Assembly (NCBI RefSeq): GCF_018141525.1
Contig: NZ_CP064655.1
Coordinates: forward strand, 930,001 to 994,000
DNA from: Miltoncostaea marina
GTDB lineage: Bacteria; Actinomycetota; Thermoleophilia; Miltoncostaeales; Miltoncostaeaceae
DNA length: 64,000 bases
Direction: 5' to 3'
Every line of letters begins with the position of its first letter. The first letter of the stretch is position 1. A program made the position numbers and the translations under genes. Shown piece by piece: positions 1 through 8,147 of this stretch. Under the pieces are notes generated by a model. The model was not told the origin of the DNA and searched no databases. It saw nothing but the letters and a program-made list of their open reading frames with translations.

Positions 1-65
1 GGCGCGGAGCGCGCCGGCCTCCGGCCGGCGCGGCGCGCCGCACGACGCCGACACGGAAGGACGGT

Positions 66-1295
66 GTGGTTGGGATGATGGATCTTCAGCTCGGGCCGCC
101 GCCGGTGGCCCCGGGCCGAGGGGGCGCCGCCCCCGCGACGGGAGCCGGTGGCGACAGCGCCACGGGGGCCCTCGTGGAGACGGCGGACGGAGGGTTCGTG
201 GCCGTGCTGGACGGCCACGCCGCCACCGCCCCGGCGGGCGAGCCCGCCCCGGTCCTCACAGCAGACGCAGCCGGACCCCTGCCGGGGGAGCTGCAGCAGG
301 AGGGCGCCGCCGACGCCGGCGCCCCGGTCACGGAGGTCGTCGCCGCGGACGTCGCGGCCGCCATCGCGGCGGTCGCGGCCGCCCAGGCCGCGACGCCGCC
401 GGCCACGACCGCCGCCGCCGTCGCCGTCGCCGGCGACGACGGCGGCGCCCCGGCCCCCGCCCCGGCGGGCACGGCCACCGCGGCGGCGCTCGCCGCGGCC
501 GCCGGCGTGCCGGCGGCCGACGGCCCCGACGCGACGGCCGCCCCCGCGGCGGCCGGCCCGGCGACCCCCGTCGCCGGCACCGCGGGCGCGGACCGGCCCG
601 CCGGGCCCGCCCCGGCGGCCACGCTCACGCTGACGCTGACGCAGGCCGACCCGGCGGCGACCCCCGCGTCGGGCGCGGTCCCGGCCACGGCCGCCGGCGC
701 CGAGGAGGCGCCGGCGCCGGCGCCGGTGCGGCACGCCGCCGCGGAGGCCGCCCCGGCCGCCCGCGTCGCCGAGCCCCCGGCCGGCCTCGCGCCGGCCGCG
801 ACCCCCGCGCCAGCGCCGGTGGCGCACGGCGTGGTGGACGCCCTCGTCCGCCACGGCGCGGTCACCACGCCCCGCGAGCTGGCGCACGAGCTCGGCGCCG
901 GGGTCCGCATGGCGGTGCGCGAGGGCGGCCGCGAGCTGCTCATCAGCCTGCGCCCGCCGGAGCTCGGGCACCTGACCATCCGCGTGACGATGGTCGAGGG
1001 CGTGATGCAGGCCCAGATCATCGCCGACCGGCCCGAGGCGGCGCGCATGCTGCAGGGCTCGCTCGCGCACCTCGGCTCGGCGCTCGACGAGCTGGGCTAC
1101 TCGCTGGACTCGCTGGACGTCTCCTACGGCGGCGGCGGCGACCCGCGCGACGCCGGGGCGTCGTCGCGCGGGTCCGGCCGCGCCGCCGTCCGGGGCGAGG
1201 TGCTCGAGGCCGACGGCACGCCCGTCGCGCTCGCGGGCGCCGGACCGGTCACCGTCGCCGCCGGCGCCGCCGGCCGGCTCGACCTCTTGGCATAG
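66..1295 (+). CDS. fliK: Flagellar hook-length control protein FliK
   Basis: This is the ruler/switch protein that sets hook length and triggers the export switch at FlhB. The first ~265 residues are almost pure Ala/Pro/Gly/Thr low complexity, as is usual for FliK. The recognisable part is the C-terminal Flg_hook domain at about residues 275-355, with the LRPPELG core followed by a VTMVEG strand and the GYSLDSLDV end. The GTG at 66 sits 4 nt after GGAAGGA; an ATG at 75 is the alternative. It is followed 9 nt later by flgD, so it is part of a hook operon whose beginning lies left of the window. At 409 aa it has normal length. The identification rests on the C-terminal domain and the flgD neighbour. 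Confidence 0.9.
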   Translation: MVGMMDLQLGPPPVAPGRGGAAPATGAGGDSATGALVETADGGFVAVLDGHAATAPAGEPAPVLTADAAGPLPGELQQEGAADAGAPVTEVVAADVAAAIAAVAAAQAATPPATTAAAVAVAGDDGGAPAPAPAGTATAAALAAAAGVPAADGPDATAAPAAAGPATPVAGTAGADRPAGPAPAATLTLTLTQADPAATPASGAVPATAAGAEEAPAPAPVRHAAAEAAPAARVAEPPAGLAPAATPAPAPVAHGVVDALVRHGAVTTPRELAHELGAGVRMAVREGGRELLISLRPPELGHLTIRVTMVEGVMQAQIIADRPEAARMLQGSLAHLGSALDELGYSLDSLDVSYGGGGDPRDAGASSRGSGRAAVRGEVLEADGTPVALAGAGPVTVAAGAAGRLDLLA

Positions 1296-1304
1296 GAGGC
1301 GCCC

Positions 1305-1733
1305 ATGCCGCCACTCACCACCGACGCGGTCACCGGGCCGTTCACCCCGGCCGCGAACCGGGCCACGGCGAAGGAGGCGCCCGTCGACATCTTCTCGTCG
1401 GAGGGCTTCCTGCGGATCCTGGCCAGCCAGATCTCCAACCAGAACCCGCTCGAGCCGATGTCCGACACCGAGTACATCGCGCAGATGGCGCAGTTCTCGC
1501 AGCTCGAGCAGACCACCAACATGGCGCGCGACATCCGCGCGCTGGCGCTGTCCAGCCGGCTCGCCGAGGGATCGGCGCTGATCGGCAGGACCGTCTCCTA
1601 CGCGCCCGCGGGCGGCGCCGACCCGGTCACCGGGGTGGTCGAGCGCCTGCGAGTGGCCGGCGACGGCTCGATGGCGCTGGTCGTGAACGGGGTCGAGGTC
1701 GACCCCGGCCTCGTGACGGAGGTGCGCCCGTGA
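1305..1733 (+). CDS. flgD: Flagellar hook assembly scaffold FlgD
   Basis: FlgD caps the growing hook and is needed for FlgE polymerisation. The conserved N-terminal FlgD signature is visible around residues 28-70: an FLRILASQISNQNPLEP-type stretch followed by DTEYIAQMAQFSQLEQ. The protein is only 142 aa, so like Bacillus FlgD it carries a short C-terminal beta region (about residues 90-142) in place of the longer Tudor/Fn3 module of enterobacteria. GGAGG lies 5 nt before the ATG. Its stop codon overlaps the next gene's GTG start (GTGA), suggesting translational coupling. Confidence 0.95.
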   Translation: MPPLTTDAVTGPFTPAANRATAKEAPVDIFSSEGFLRILASQISNQNPLEPMSDTEYIAQMAQFSQLEQTTNMARDIRALALSSRLAEGSALIGRTVSYAPAGGADPVTGVVERLRVAGDGSMALVVNGVEVDPGLVTEVRP

Positions 1734-2125
1734 GCATCGAGCGCCCCGTCGCGCCGGCCGGCGCGGTGGCGGGCACGACGTCCGCCGCGGCCGCCGGCCG
1801 CGCGCGCGAGGTCGCGGCGCCCGGGTTCGACGGCATGCTCGCCGAGCGCCTGCGCCCGGCGGCGTCCCCGCAGCCGGTGCGCTGGAGCGCCCACGCGGTG
1901 CAGCGCCTGTCGCAGCGCGAGATCGCCGTCACCCCCGACCTGCAGGGTCGCCTCGAGGGCGCGGTCGACCGGCTGGCGGCCAAGGGCGGGCGCGAGAGCG
2001 TCGTGCTCATGGACCGCATGGCCTTCGTCGTCTCCGTCCAGAACCGCACCGTCATCACCGCGGTCGATCAGGCCGGGATGCGCGACCAGGTCTTCACCAA
2101 CATCGACAGCGCGGTCCTGAGCTAG
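1730..2125 (+). CDS. Flagellar operon protein of the TIGR02530 type
   Basis: The family is known only as a conserved flagellar-operon protein between flgD and flgE in Firmicutes and relatives; its biochemical role is not established. The C-terminal ~85 residues carry the family pattern: SAHAVQRLSQREI, a helix ending in GAVDRLAAKGGRESVVLMD, and VSVQNRTVITAVD, with an FTNIDSAV end. The N-terminal ~40 residues are low complexity. The GTG start overlaps the flgD stop. Position and pattern agree, so the family call is good although the function is unknown. Confidence 0.85.
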   Translation: MSIERPVAPAGAVAGTTSAAAAGRAREVAAPGFDGMLAERLRPAASPQPVRWSAHAVQRLSQREIAVTPDLQGRLEGAVDRLAAKGGRESVVLMDRMAFVVSVQNRTVITAVDQAGMRDQVFTNIDSAVLS

Positions 2126-2211
2126 CCGCGCCCCGCGCGAGCCCCCCGGCCCGGGCTGGACCTCTGTCGAGGGGGTCCGGGTCACTCACACACAGAGAGG
2201 AACCCAGTCAG

Positions 2212-3066
2212 ATGATGCGCTCCATGTTCGCCGCGGTCTCCGGCCTCCGGAACCACCAGACGATGATGGACACCATCGCCTCGAACATCTCGAACGTGAA
2301 CACGCACGCGTACAAGTCGCAGCGCACCACGTTCAAGGACTCGCTCTACCAGAACCTGTCCGGCGCCGGCGCGCCGACCGCCACCCTCGGCGGCACCAAC
2401 CCGCGCCAGATCGGCCTGGGCATGTCGCTCAACTCGGTCGACAACCTGATGACCCAGGGCAACACCCAGTCCACCGGCGTCGTCACCGACATGATGATCT
2501 CGGGCGACGGCTTCTTCCGCGTCGCGGCCCCGGGCGCGACCTTCGGCGGGGTCGGCGGCAACGACCTGACCGCGGGCGGCGAGCAGTACACCCGCGCCGG
2601 CAACTTCTCGTTCGACAACGCCGGCCACCTCGTCACCAGCAGCGGCCAGTACGTGATCGGCGTCGTGGACGCCACGGGCAACGTCGGCCGCCTGCAGGTC
2701 GACCCGGCCACCACCGCGGCCATCAACGTGGACGCCTCGGGCGTGGTCACCGCCATCGACACGGCCGGCATCGCCACCACGATCGGCACGCTCAGCCTGG
2801 CGAAGTTCGCGAACGCCGCCGGCCTGGAGCGCACCGGCGACAACCTGTGGCAGGCCACCAACAACTCCGGCCCCGCGGTGCTCGGCGCGCCGGGCGGCGC
2901 CGCCGGTCACGGCGTGGTGGTGCCGGGCGCCCTCGAGATGAGCAACGTCGACCTGGCGCTCGAGTTCACCAACATGATCATCGCCCAGCGCGGCTTCCAG
3001 GCGAACAGCCGGGCGATCACCACGTCCGACGAGATGCTCAACGAGCTCGTCAACCTGAAGCGCTAG
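2212..3066 (+). CDS. flgE: Flagellar hook protein FlgE (short form)
   Basis: This is the rod/hook family protein that builds the hook. The N-terminal bbp signature (SGLRNHQTMMDTIASNISNV, about residues 11-30) and the C-terminal signature ending in LVNLKR are both complete. The central part holds the GDGFFRV motif of the FlgE/F/G family. At 284 aa it is close to Bacillus FlgE and far shorter than enterobacterial FlgE, so on sequence alone it could be read as FlgG. Placement directly after flgD and the TIGR02530-like gene favours hook protein. AGAGAGGA precedes the ATG. A strong hairpin lies 7 nt after the stop. Confidence 0.88.
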   Translation: MMRSMFAAVSGLRNHQTMMDTIASNISNVNTHAYKSQRTTFKDSLYQNLSGAGAPTATLGGTNPRQIGLGMSLNSVDNLMTQGNTQSTGVVTDMMISGDGFFRVAAPGATFGGVGGNDLTAGGEQYTRAGNFSFDNAGHLVTSSGQYVIGVVDATGNVGRLQVDPATTAAINVDASGVVTAIDTAGIATTIGTLSLAKFANAAGLERTGDNLWQATNNSGPAVLGAPGGAAGHGVVVPGALEMSNVDLALEFTNMIIAQRGFQANSRAITTSDEMLNELVNLKR

Positions 3067-3073
3067 CCGAGGG

Positions 3074-3105
3074 GCCGCCGGGCCGCCGAGCGGCGGCCCG
3101 GCGGC
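3074..3105 (+). terminator. Hairpin after flgE, abutting the flbD promoter
   Basis: A perfect 15-bp inverted repeat occupies 3074-3088 and 3091-3105, separated by AG. It starts 7 nt after the flgE stop and has no T-tract, as is common in very GC-rich actinobacteria. Its last base directly precedes the TCAA of the next promoter, so the hook unit ends and the motility-motor unit begins at this point. Confidence 0.75.
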
Positions 3106-3131
3106 TCAACCGCGGCGCCCGGCGACCGATA
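3106..3131 (+). promoter_or_regulatory. Sigma-28-type promoter of flbD-motAB-fliL
   Basis: TCAA at 3106-3109 and CCGATA at 3126-3131 are separated by exactly 16 nt. The same arrangement occurs before fliM and the first cheY and, with 17 nt, before the second cheY. It resembles FliA/SigD promoters (TAAA-N15-GCCGATAA). The flbD start is 57 nt downstream of the -10. Confidence 0.8.
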
Positions 3132-3188
3132 GCGGGGGAGGCACACCGGCCCCCCGCGGCCGGGCCGCCATCGCACCGGAGGATCGAC

Positions 3189-3407
3189 GTGATCACCCTT
3201 CACCGCCTGAACGGCGAGGAGATGACGCTCAACGCGGAGCTCATCCTCACCGTCGAGGCAATGCCCGACACGCACATCCTGATGATGGACCGCCGCCGCG
3301 TGCTCGTCTCCGAGACGGTCGACGAGGTGGTCCGGGCGGTCGTCGAGTACCGCCGCCGGGTGATGTCCGGCGCACTGCTCGCCCCGTCCGTCCCGCTGAG
3401 CGCCTGA
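3189..3407 (+). CDS. flbD: FlbD-family flagellar protein
   Basis: A small 72-aa protein of the FlbD family (pfam06289), found next to motAB in Gram-positive flagellar loci; in Bacillus the relative SwrD acts on motor torque. The diagnostic features are the opening ITLHRLNGEEMTLN, the LILTVEAMPDTHI segment, and the end ETVDEVVRAVVEYRR. The start is the GTG at 3189, 5 nt after GGAGGA (3178-3183). The longer frame extending upstream overlaps the end of flgE and has no support. It is the first gene of the unit driven by the promoter at 3106. Confidence 0.92.
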   Translation: MITLHRLNGEEMTLNAELILTVEAMPDTHILMMDRRRVLVSETVDEVVRAVVEYRRRVMSGALLAPSVPLSA

Positions 3408-3429
3408 CCACGGGCCGGAGGCTCTTCGC

Positions 3430-4257
3430 ATGTCGCCACTGATCGGCCTCGTCGGGGCCTGGGTCTTCATCATCGTCGGGATGCTGATGAAGGGCGGGTC
3501 CATCGGCGGCATCATCAGCCCGCCCGCCGCGATGATGGTCATCGGCGGCACCACCTGCGTCCTGATCGCCTCCTTCGGCATGAAGGAGACGATCGGGATG
3601 ATCAAGCTGACGATCCTGTCGCTGAAGGAGCGGGCCGACACCCGCCCCGAGGTCATCCGCACGCTCGTCGGCTTCAGCGAGAAGGCGCGCCGCGAGGGCC
3701 TGCTGGTCCTGGAGGAGGACGCCAAGCGGGTCGACGACCCCTTCCTGCGCAAGGGCGTGCGCCTGGTGGTGGACGGCACCGACCCCGAGCTGGTCAAGGA
3801 CATCCTCGAGACCGAGCTCGACGCGATGGAGGAGCGCCACCACAAGAACCAGAAGATGTTCAAGCAGGGCGGCGCCTTCGCCCCGACGATCGGGATCATG
3901 GCCACCGTGCTGTCGCTGGTCGGCGTGCTCCAGCACCTCGACGAGCCGGACACGCTCGGCCCGGCCATCTCGGCCGCCTTCCTCGCCACCTTCTACGGCG
4001 TCGCGGTGGCGAACGTCGTCTACCTGCCGATCGCCAACGCGCTCGAGAAGATGACCACGCAGGAGTCGGCCGAGCGCCTGCTGATGATCGAGGGCGTGCT
4101 CTCGATCCAGAGCGGCGACAACCCCCGCATCCTGGCCGAGAAGCTGTGGAGCTTCCTGCCGCCCGAGGCCCGCGAGCTCGACGGCGACGGCGAGCCCGCC
4201 GGGGCGGCGTCCGCCGCCGGCGCGGGCGACGGCGAGCCCGTGGCCCAGGCCGCCTGA
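3430..4257 (+). CDS. motA: Flagellar motor stator protein MotA
   Basis: This is the proton-channel stator subunit that pairs with MotB in the inner membrane. The 275-aa protein has hydrophobic segments near residues 1-22 and 30-55, a cytoplasmic loop of charged helices (about 60-140), and a second membrane pair including GGAFAPTIGIMATVLSLVGVL and a GPAISAAFLATFYGVAVAN segment with the conserved Pro and Gly. The C-terminal ~25 residues are an Ala/Gly-rich tail. GGAGG lies upstream of the ATG, and motB starts 3 nt after the stop. Confidence 0.96.
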   Translation: MSPLIGLVGAWVFIIVGMLMKGGSIGGIISPPAAMMVIGGTTCVLIASFGMKETIGMIKLTILSLKERADTRPEVIRTLVGFSEKARREGLLVLEEDAKRVDDPFLRKGVRLVVDGTDPELVKDILETELDAMEERHHKNQKMFKQGGAFAPTIGIMATVLSLVGVLQHLDEPDTLGPAISAAFLATFYGVAVANVVYLPIANALEKMTTQESAERLLMIEGVLSIQSGDNPRILAEKLWSFLPPEARELDGDGEPAGAASAAGAGDGEPVAQAA

Positions 4258-4260
4258 CCG

Positions 4261-5079
4261 ATGGCCCGGCGCAAGCAGCGGCACGACGAGCACCCCGACG
4301 AGCGCTGGCTCGTCACCTACGCCGACGTGCTCACGCTCATGTTCGTCCTGTTCATGGTGCTCTTCTCGATCTCGGTCGTGAACACCGGCAAGTTCGACCT
4401 GCTCAAGCAGAGCCTGCAGGACGCGTTCAACGCCGGCGTGACCTCGGGCGGCGAGAGCGTGCTGGTGTCGTCGGACGGCACGGTCACGCCGGTCGTGGAC
4501 ACGCTCATGTCCCAGATCGCCCCCGAGGTGCCGAGCGCCGGCGGCATCAGCCTGGCCGACGCGTCGCCCGAGCAGATGCTCGAGACGAAGCAGCTCGAGG
4601 CCGCCGAGAAGGCGATCAACGCCAAGCTGGCCGACGCCGGCCTCGGCGGCAAGGTCAGCACCTCGGTCAACGAGCGCGGCCTCGCCGTGCGCATCGAGAC
4701 CGACGGCGTGCTGTTCGACCCCGGCCAGGCGCTGCTGAAGCCCGCCGGCGTCGCGATCATCACGCCGATCGCCGCCTCGATGAGGGCCCTGCCGAACCCG
4801 GTCCGGGTGGAGGGCCACACCGACAGCACCCCCATCAGCAGCTCGCAGTTCCCGTCGAACTGGGCGCTGTCGGGCGTGCGCGCAGCGGCCGTCGTCCAGG
4901 CGTTCCAGTCCTCGGGCATCCCGGAGCCGCGCCTGATCCTGGGCGGCTACGGCGACACCCGCCCGGTCGGCGACAACGGCACGGCCGCGGGCCGCGCCGC
5001 CAACCGCCGCGTCGAGATCCTCGTGCTGCGCCTCCAGGGCGCGCCCGGCCAGTCACCCGCCGCCGCCGTCGGCGGCTAG
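4261..5079 (+). CDS. motB: Flagellar motor stator protein MotB
   Basis: The N-terminal cytoplasmic tail is followed by one membrane helix containing the stator motif YADVLTLMFVLFMVLFS, with the proton-binding Asp at residue 22. After a plug/linker region, an OmpA-like peptidoglycan-binding domain occupies about residues 130-262, showing VEGHTDSTP and NRRVEILV motifs. Length (272 aa) is typical. It sits between motA and fliL in one unit. Confidence 0.96.
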   Translation: MARRKQRHDEHPDERWLVTYADVLTLMFVLFMVLFSISVVNTGKFDLLKQSLQDAFNAGVTSGGESVLVSSDGTVTPVVDTLMSQIAPEVPSAGGISLADASPEQMLETKQLEAAEKAINAKLADAGLGGKVSTSVNERGLAVRIETDGVLFDPGQALLKPAGVAIITPIAASMRALPNPVRVEGHTDSTPISSSQFPSNWALSGVRAAAVVQAFQSSGIPEPRLILGGYGDTRPVGDNGTAAGRAANRRVEILVLRLQGAPGQSPAAAVGG

Positions 5080-5106
5080 CCCCACCCGACCCCGCAGGAG
5101 CCAGTC

Positions 5107-5553
5107 GTGAAGAAGAAGCTGATCATCGCCGTCCCCGTGCTGCTGCTCGTGCTGGCGATCGGAGCGAAGATGACCGTGCTGGCCCCGGCCGCCCCCGACG
5201 AGGCCGCGCTGGCCAAGGAGCCGGGCGCCGTCTACACGATGGCCGACCCGTTCGTCGTGAACCTCGCCGACCGCGACGGCACGCCGCACTACGCCAAGGT
5301 GGGCCTGGCCATGCGGTTCTCGAAGCTGTCCGAGGGCGAGATCGTCCCGGCCAAGGGCGAGAAGCCCGCCCAGGTGGAGGGCGACGCCGAGCTGCGCGAC
5401 ATCGTCATCAGCACGCTGCAGGCCAAGACCAGCGGCCAGCTCGGCAACGCCGCCGGCCGCACCGCGGTCAAGCGCCAGATCGTCGCCCGGGTCAACAAGC
5501 AGACCGACCTGAAGATCCTGGACGTCTACTACACGGAGTTCGCCGTCCAGTAG
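5107..5553 (+). CDS. fliL: Flagellar basal body-associated protein FliL
   Basis: A single-pass inner-membrane protein associated with the stator. After KKK, residues 4-24 form the membrane anchor. The periplasmic domain has the family features: an F-V-V-N-L-A-D strand, a YAKVGLAMRFSK strand, the ELRDIVISTLQAKT helix, and the VYYTEFAVQ end. GTG start after AGGAG. It ends the flbD unit. The usual next gene, fliM, is displaced 3.5 kb downstream by a minus-strand block. Confidence 0.93.
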   Translation: MKKKLIIAVPVLLLVLAIGAKMTVLAPAAPDEAALAKEPGAVYTMADPFVVNLADRDGTPHYAKVGLAMRFSKLSEGEIVPAKGEKPAQVEGDAELRDIVISTLQAKTSGQLGNAAGRTAVKRQIVARVNKQTDLKILDVYYTEFAVQ

Positions 5554-5560
5554 GCCGTGC

Positions 5561-6475
5561 TCAGCGGTACGCGGCCGGATCGGCGTCCCTGGGGTCGGCC
5601 CCGACCGCGACGACCTCGTCGAACCAGCGCCCCCAGTCGGGGCGCGAGCCGTCGAGGTCGCGCAGGCCGTACTCGGCTGCGAGACCCCACGGCGACAGGG
5701 CGCGGCCGGCCCAGCGCGCCACCCGCGGGTCGGCCGCGAGCGCGGCGACCGCCCGCCCGACGTAGCGGGGCGTCTCCGAGATCGCGAAATGGGGGTCGCG
5801 GGCGACGCCCTCGCGCCAGCGCTCCTCCGTGACCCCGAAGTGGTCGAGCATCGCCTCGGAGCGCAGGAACCCGGGCGTGACCGCCACGGCCGTCACGCCG
5901 TGCGGGCCGAGCTCGGCGGCCTGGGCCACCGCCAGCCGGATGACCGACGCCTTCACGAGGTCGTAGAACAGCGAGCCGCGGTAGTCGTCGCGCACGCCGT
6001 CGGTCACCTCGACGATCAGCCCCGCGCCCCGCGCCGCCATGAGCGGCGCCAGCGCGTGCGAGGTGATCAGGTGGCTCTCCACCCCGTTGCGCAGCGCGCG
6101 CAGCCCGTCGGCGAGGTCGTGCTCCCAGAAGGGCGCGTCCCAGCGCACCAGGCGGTCGCCGCCCCACACGTCGTTGACGAGCACGTCCAGCCGCCCGCCC
6201 GCCTCGCGCTCCAGGCGCCCGCGCAGCGCCGCGACGTCGGCCGGGTCGGTGTGGTCGCAGCGCACCGCGACCGCGCGGCCGCCCGCCGCCTCCACCAGCC
6301 CGGCGGTCTCCTCGATCGTCTCGGCGCGGCCCATCTCCGAGCGGCCTGCCCGCGTGCTGCGGCCCGTGACCCACACGGTCGCGCCCGCGCCGCCGAGCTC
6401 CACGGCGATGCCCCGGCCCGCGCCGCGGGTCGCCCCCGCGACCAGCGCCACCCGCCCGGCGAGCGGCCGGCTCAC
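5561..6475 (-). CDS. SDR-family oxidoreductase
   Basis: A short-chain dehydrogenase/reductase with a Rossmann fold. The NAD(P)-binding glycine motif GATRGAGRGIA is near residues 14-24, a VTGRSTR segment follows that may favour NADP, and the catalytic Tyr-x3-Lys is present as YDLVKAS. The C-terminal part is longer than in minimal SDRs (304 aa); the substrate cannot be inferred. The GTG start overlaps the stop of the upstream tetR gene (GTGA), so the two form a regulator-enzyme operon antisense to the flagellar genes. The gene ends 7 nt from the fliL stop, tail to tail. Confidence 0.85.
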   Translation of the reverse strand: MSRPLAGRVALVAGATRGAGRGIAVELGGAGATVWVTGRSTRAGRSEMGRAETIEETAGLVEAAGGRAVAVRCDHTDPADVAALRGRLEREAGGRLDVLVNDVWGGDRLVRWDAPFWEHDLADGLRALRNGVESHLITSHALAPLMAARGAGLIVEVTDGVRDDYRGSLFYDLVKASVIRLAVAQAAELGPHGVTAVAVTPGFLRSEAMLDHFGVTEERWREGVARDPHFAISETPRYVGRAVAALAADPRVARWAGRALSPWGLAAEYGLRDLDGSRPDWGRWFDEVVAVGADPRDADPAAYR

Positions 6476-7047
6476 GGCGCGCCCCACGCGCCGAGCAGCT
6501 CGCCCAGGTCGCGGCGCAGCCGCGCGGCGAGCGCGCCGCGCGGCTCGAGCGACCAGGCGAGCTGGGCGCCGTTGACCACCGCGAGCAGCAGGTCGGCCGC
6601 CGCCGCGGGCGACGGGGCGCGCGGCAGGTCCGGCGCCGCGGCGACGAGCCCGGCCAGGACGTCGCGCCGGGCGGCCAGGTCGTCGCGCACGAGCCCGCGC
6701 AGGACCGGGTCGGCGAGGTCGGCGCCGAGCTGGGCGAGGTGGTTCGCCGCCACGTCGGGGTCGTCGATCGCCTCCGCGCCCGCCAGCATCGCCGCGAGCA
6801 CCGCCCCCGCGCCGGGGCCGGCGGCGTCCGCCGCCTCGCGCATCCGCCGCACCGACCCCGCCGACGCGGTTCGCCAGACCGCCTCGAGCATCCCCCGCCG
6901 CGACCCGAACCGCGCGATCAGGGTGCCCGCCGCGACCCCGGCCCCGGCCGCCACCTCGGCCACCGTGAACCCCGGGCCACGACGCGAGATCGCCGCCACG
7001 GCGGCGGCCACCAGCCGCTCGTCGTCGATGGTCCGGGGACGCGCCAC
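6472..7047 (-). CDS. TetR-family regulator of the SDR operon
   Basis: A 191-aa TetR-type repressor. The helix-turn-helix is at about residues 27-58 (FTVAEVAAGAGVAAGTLIARFG followed by SRRGMLEAVW). The C-terminal ligand domain is Ala-rich helices without a recognisable ligand signature. The GTG start touches a perfect 13-bp inverted repeat (7047-7078) that is the obvious operator, implying autoregulation. No Shine-Dalgarno sequence precedes the GTG, so initiation may be leaderless or nearly so. Confidence 0.88.
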   Translation of the reverse strand: MARPRTIDDERLVAAAVAAISRRGPGFTVAEVAAGAGVAAGTLIARFGSRRGMLEAVWRTASAGSVRRMREAADAAGPGAGAVLAAMLAGAEAIDDPDVAANHLAQLGADLADPVLRGLVRDDLAARRDVLAGLVAAAPDLPRAPSPAAAADLLLAVVNGAQLAWSLEPRGALAARLRRDLGELLGAWGAP

Positions 7048-7078
7048 GCAGTTATTGAATAACGGTTCAATAACTGCG
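7047..7078. promoter_or_regulatory. Palindromic operator at the tetR start
   Basis: CGCAGTTATTGAA (7047-7059) and TTCAATAACTGCG (7066-7078) are exact inverted repeats of 13 nt with a 6-nt centre. It is an AT-rich island in very GC-rich DNA and overlaps the first base of the tetR GTG start. This is the expected layout for an autorepressor site covering the -10 region. Confidence 0.82.
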
Positions 7079-7135
7079 TCGAGGACGCCTCCCCACGGAG
7101 CCGGGGGCGCTGCCTCGATCGGGCCGGGACCGCTC

Positions 7136-7204
7136 GCTCACCTGGGCGAACGCCGGTTGCTCATTTGGGCTGATGGCGTCCGCTCACTTGCGGCGGCCGC
7201 CCCC
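7136..7204. repeat. Three degenerate direct repeats with 23-nt period
   Basis: GCTCACCTGGGC, GCTCATTTGGGC and GCTCACTTGCGG begin at 7136, 7159 and 7182, exactly 23 nt apart. They lie in the 257-nt gene-free gap between the tetR start and the end of the next minus-strand gene. The rest of each 23-nt unit is poorly conserved. Function unknown. Confidence 0.5.
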
Positions 7205-7304
7205 CACCCGGAGGACGTCCGGCCGCGCAGGCGCGCGACGCCCCGCCGCCCATCCGGGCCGCCCCGGGGGATCCCGCCGAGGGTGCCGCCCGCGGGCCCT
7301 GGGC

Positions 7305-8147
7305 TCAGCAGAAGACGAGCCCGTCCTCACCGGGATCCGAGCCCGGCTCGCGGACGAGGACACCGTCGGAGAGCCGGTAGAACTCGGCCCTGCCTCGCGC
7401 CAGTCCGGAGACCTCGAAGGGCTCTCCCCGGTCGTCGACGACGACGCTGCCGGTGCCGTCCGCGGCGCTGTAGAGCACCTCGAGGCGCCACCGCACCAGG
7501 GTGGGGCTGCGCGTGGTGGCGACGACGTCGACGACCTCGACGTCGTCGGGGGTGACCCGCTTCGTGAAGTCCAGACGCGGGGTCGTCGGCGGCTCGGCGA
7601 TGTTGTCGCTGAACGCGATCCCGGGCGGGTCCCGGTCGAGGTCGATCCGGGCCTCCCTCACCTCCACCGCGCCGCAGCCTCGCCGGTGGGTGAACCATCC
7701 CGCGGCAGGGGCGAGCCGCTCGACGACCGTCGCGGTGATGCCGTTGACGATGACCGGTCGCTCGTCCCGGCCCCGCAACACGAGCCGGAACGTCTGCTCC
7801 TGCCCGACCACGGCGTCGTGCTCGCGCGCCCAGGCGTAGTACTCGTCATCCCGCCCGTCGGCGAGGAGGTCCGCCGGGGCCGCCTCCGGCGGCACGTCGC
7901 CCACGATGTACATCGGCGTGAAGAAGGTCCCGGTCTGGTACTCGCCCGGTTGCAGCACCTGGGCCGCGATGGGCGCGTCCCGGTCGAGGGCGCCGGCGAT
8001 GCGCTCGGAGCCCTCGTCGAGGGCGACCGGGACGACGTAGCCGACGACGGCCGCGACGACCCCGAGGGCGACTGCCTGCTTCCAGAACCGGCGGGCCAGG
8101 GTGCGGACGCGGCCCCGCCCGGGTGAGCTGTCAGGCCGGCCCGGCAC
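7305..8147 (-). CDS. Membrane-anchored protein of unknown function
   Basis: I do not recognise this 280-aa protein. After a basic N-terminus (residues 1-22) there is one hydrophobic helix (about residues 24-42, QAVALGVVAAVVGYVVPVAL). The rest is predicted extracytoplasmic, rich in beta-type sequence, with two cysteines (near residue 158 in the RRGCGAVEV stretch and at the very C-terminus). The look is that of hypothetical actinobacterial surface proteins with a single N-terminal anchor. Codon use seems less extreme in third-position GC than its neighbours, hinting at later acquisition. GTG start; no clear ribosome-binding site. Confidence 0.6.
   Translation of the reverse strand: MPGRPDSSPGRGRVRTLARRFWKQAVALGVVAAVVGYVVPVALDEGSERIAGALDRDAPIAAQVLQPGEYQTGTFFTPMYIVGDVPPEAAPADLLADGRDDEYYAWAREHDAVVGQEQTFRLVLRGRDERPVIVNGITATVVERLAPAAGWFTHRRGCGAVEVREARIDLDRDPPGIAFSDNIAEPPTTPRLDFTKRVTPDDVEVVDVVATTRSPTLVRWRLEVLYSAADGTGSVVVDDRGEPFEVSGLARGRAEFYRLSDGVLVREPGSDPGEDGLVFC

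Noticed and set aside
2212-3066. Calling the hook-family gene flgG
   Set aside because: Length alone would allow it, but position directly after fliK, flgD and the TIGR02530-like gene is that of flgE in Gram-positive loci.
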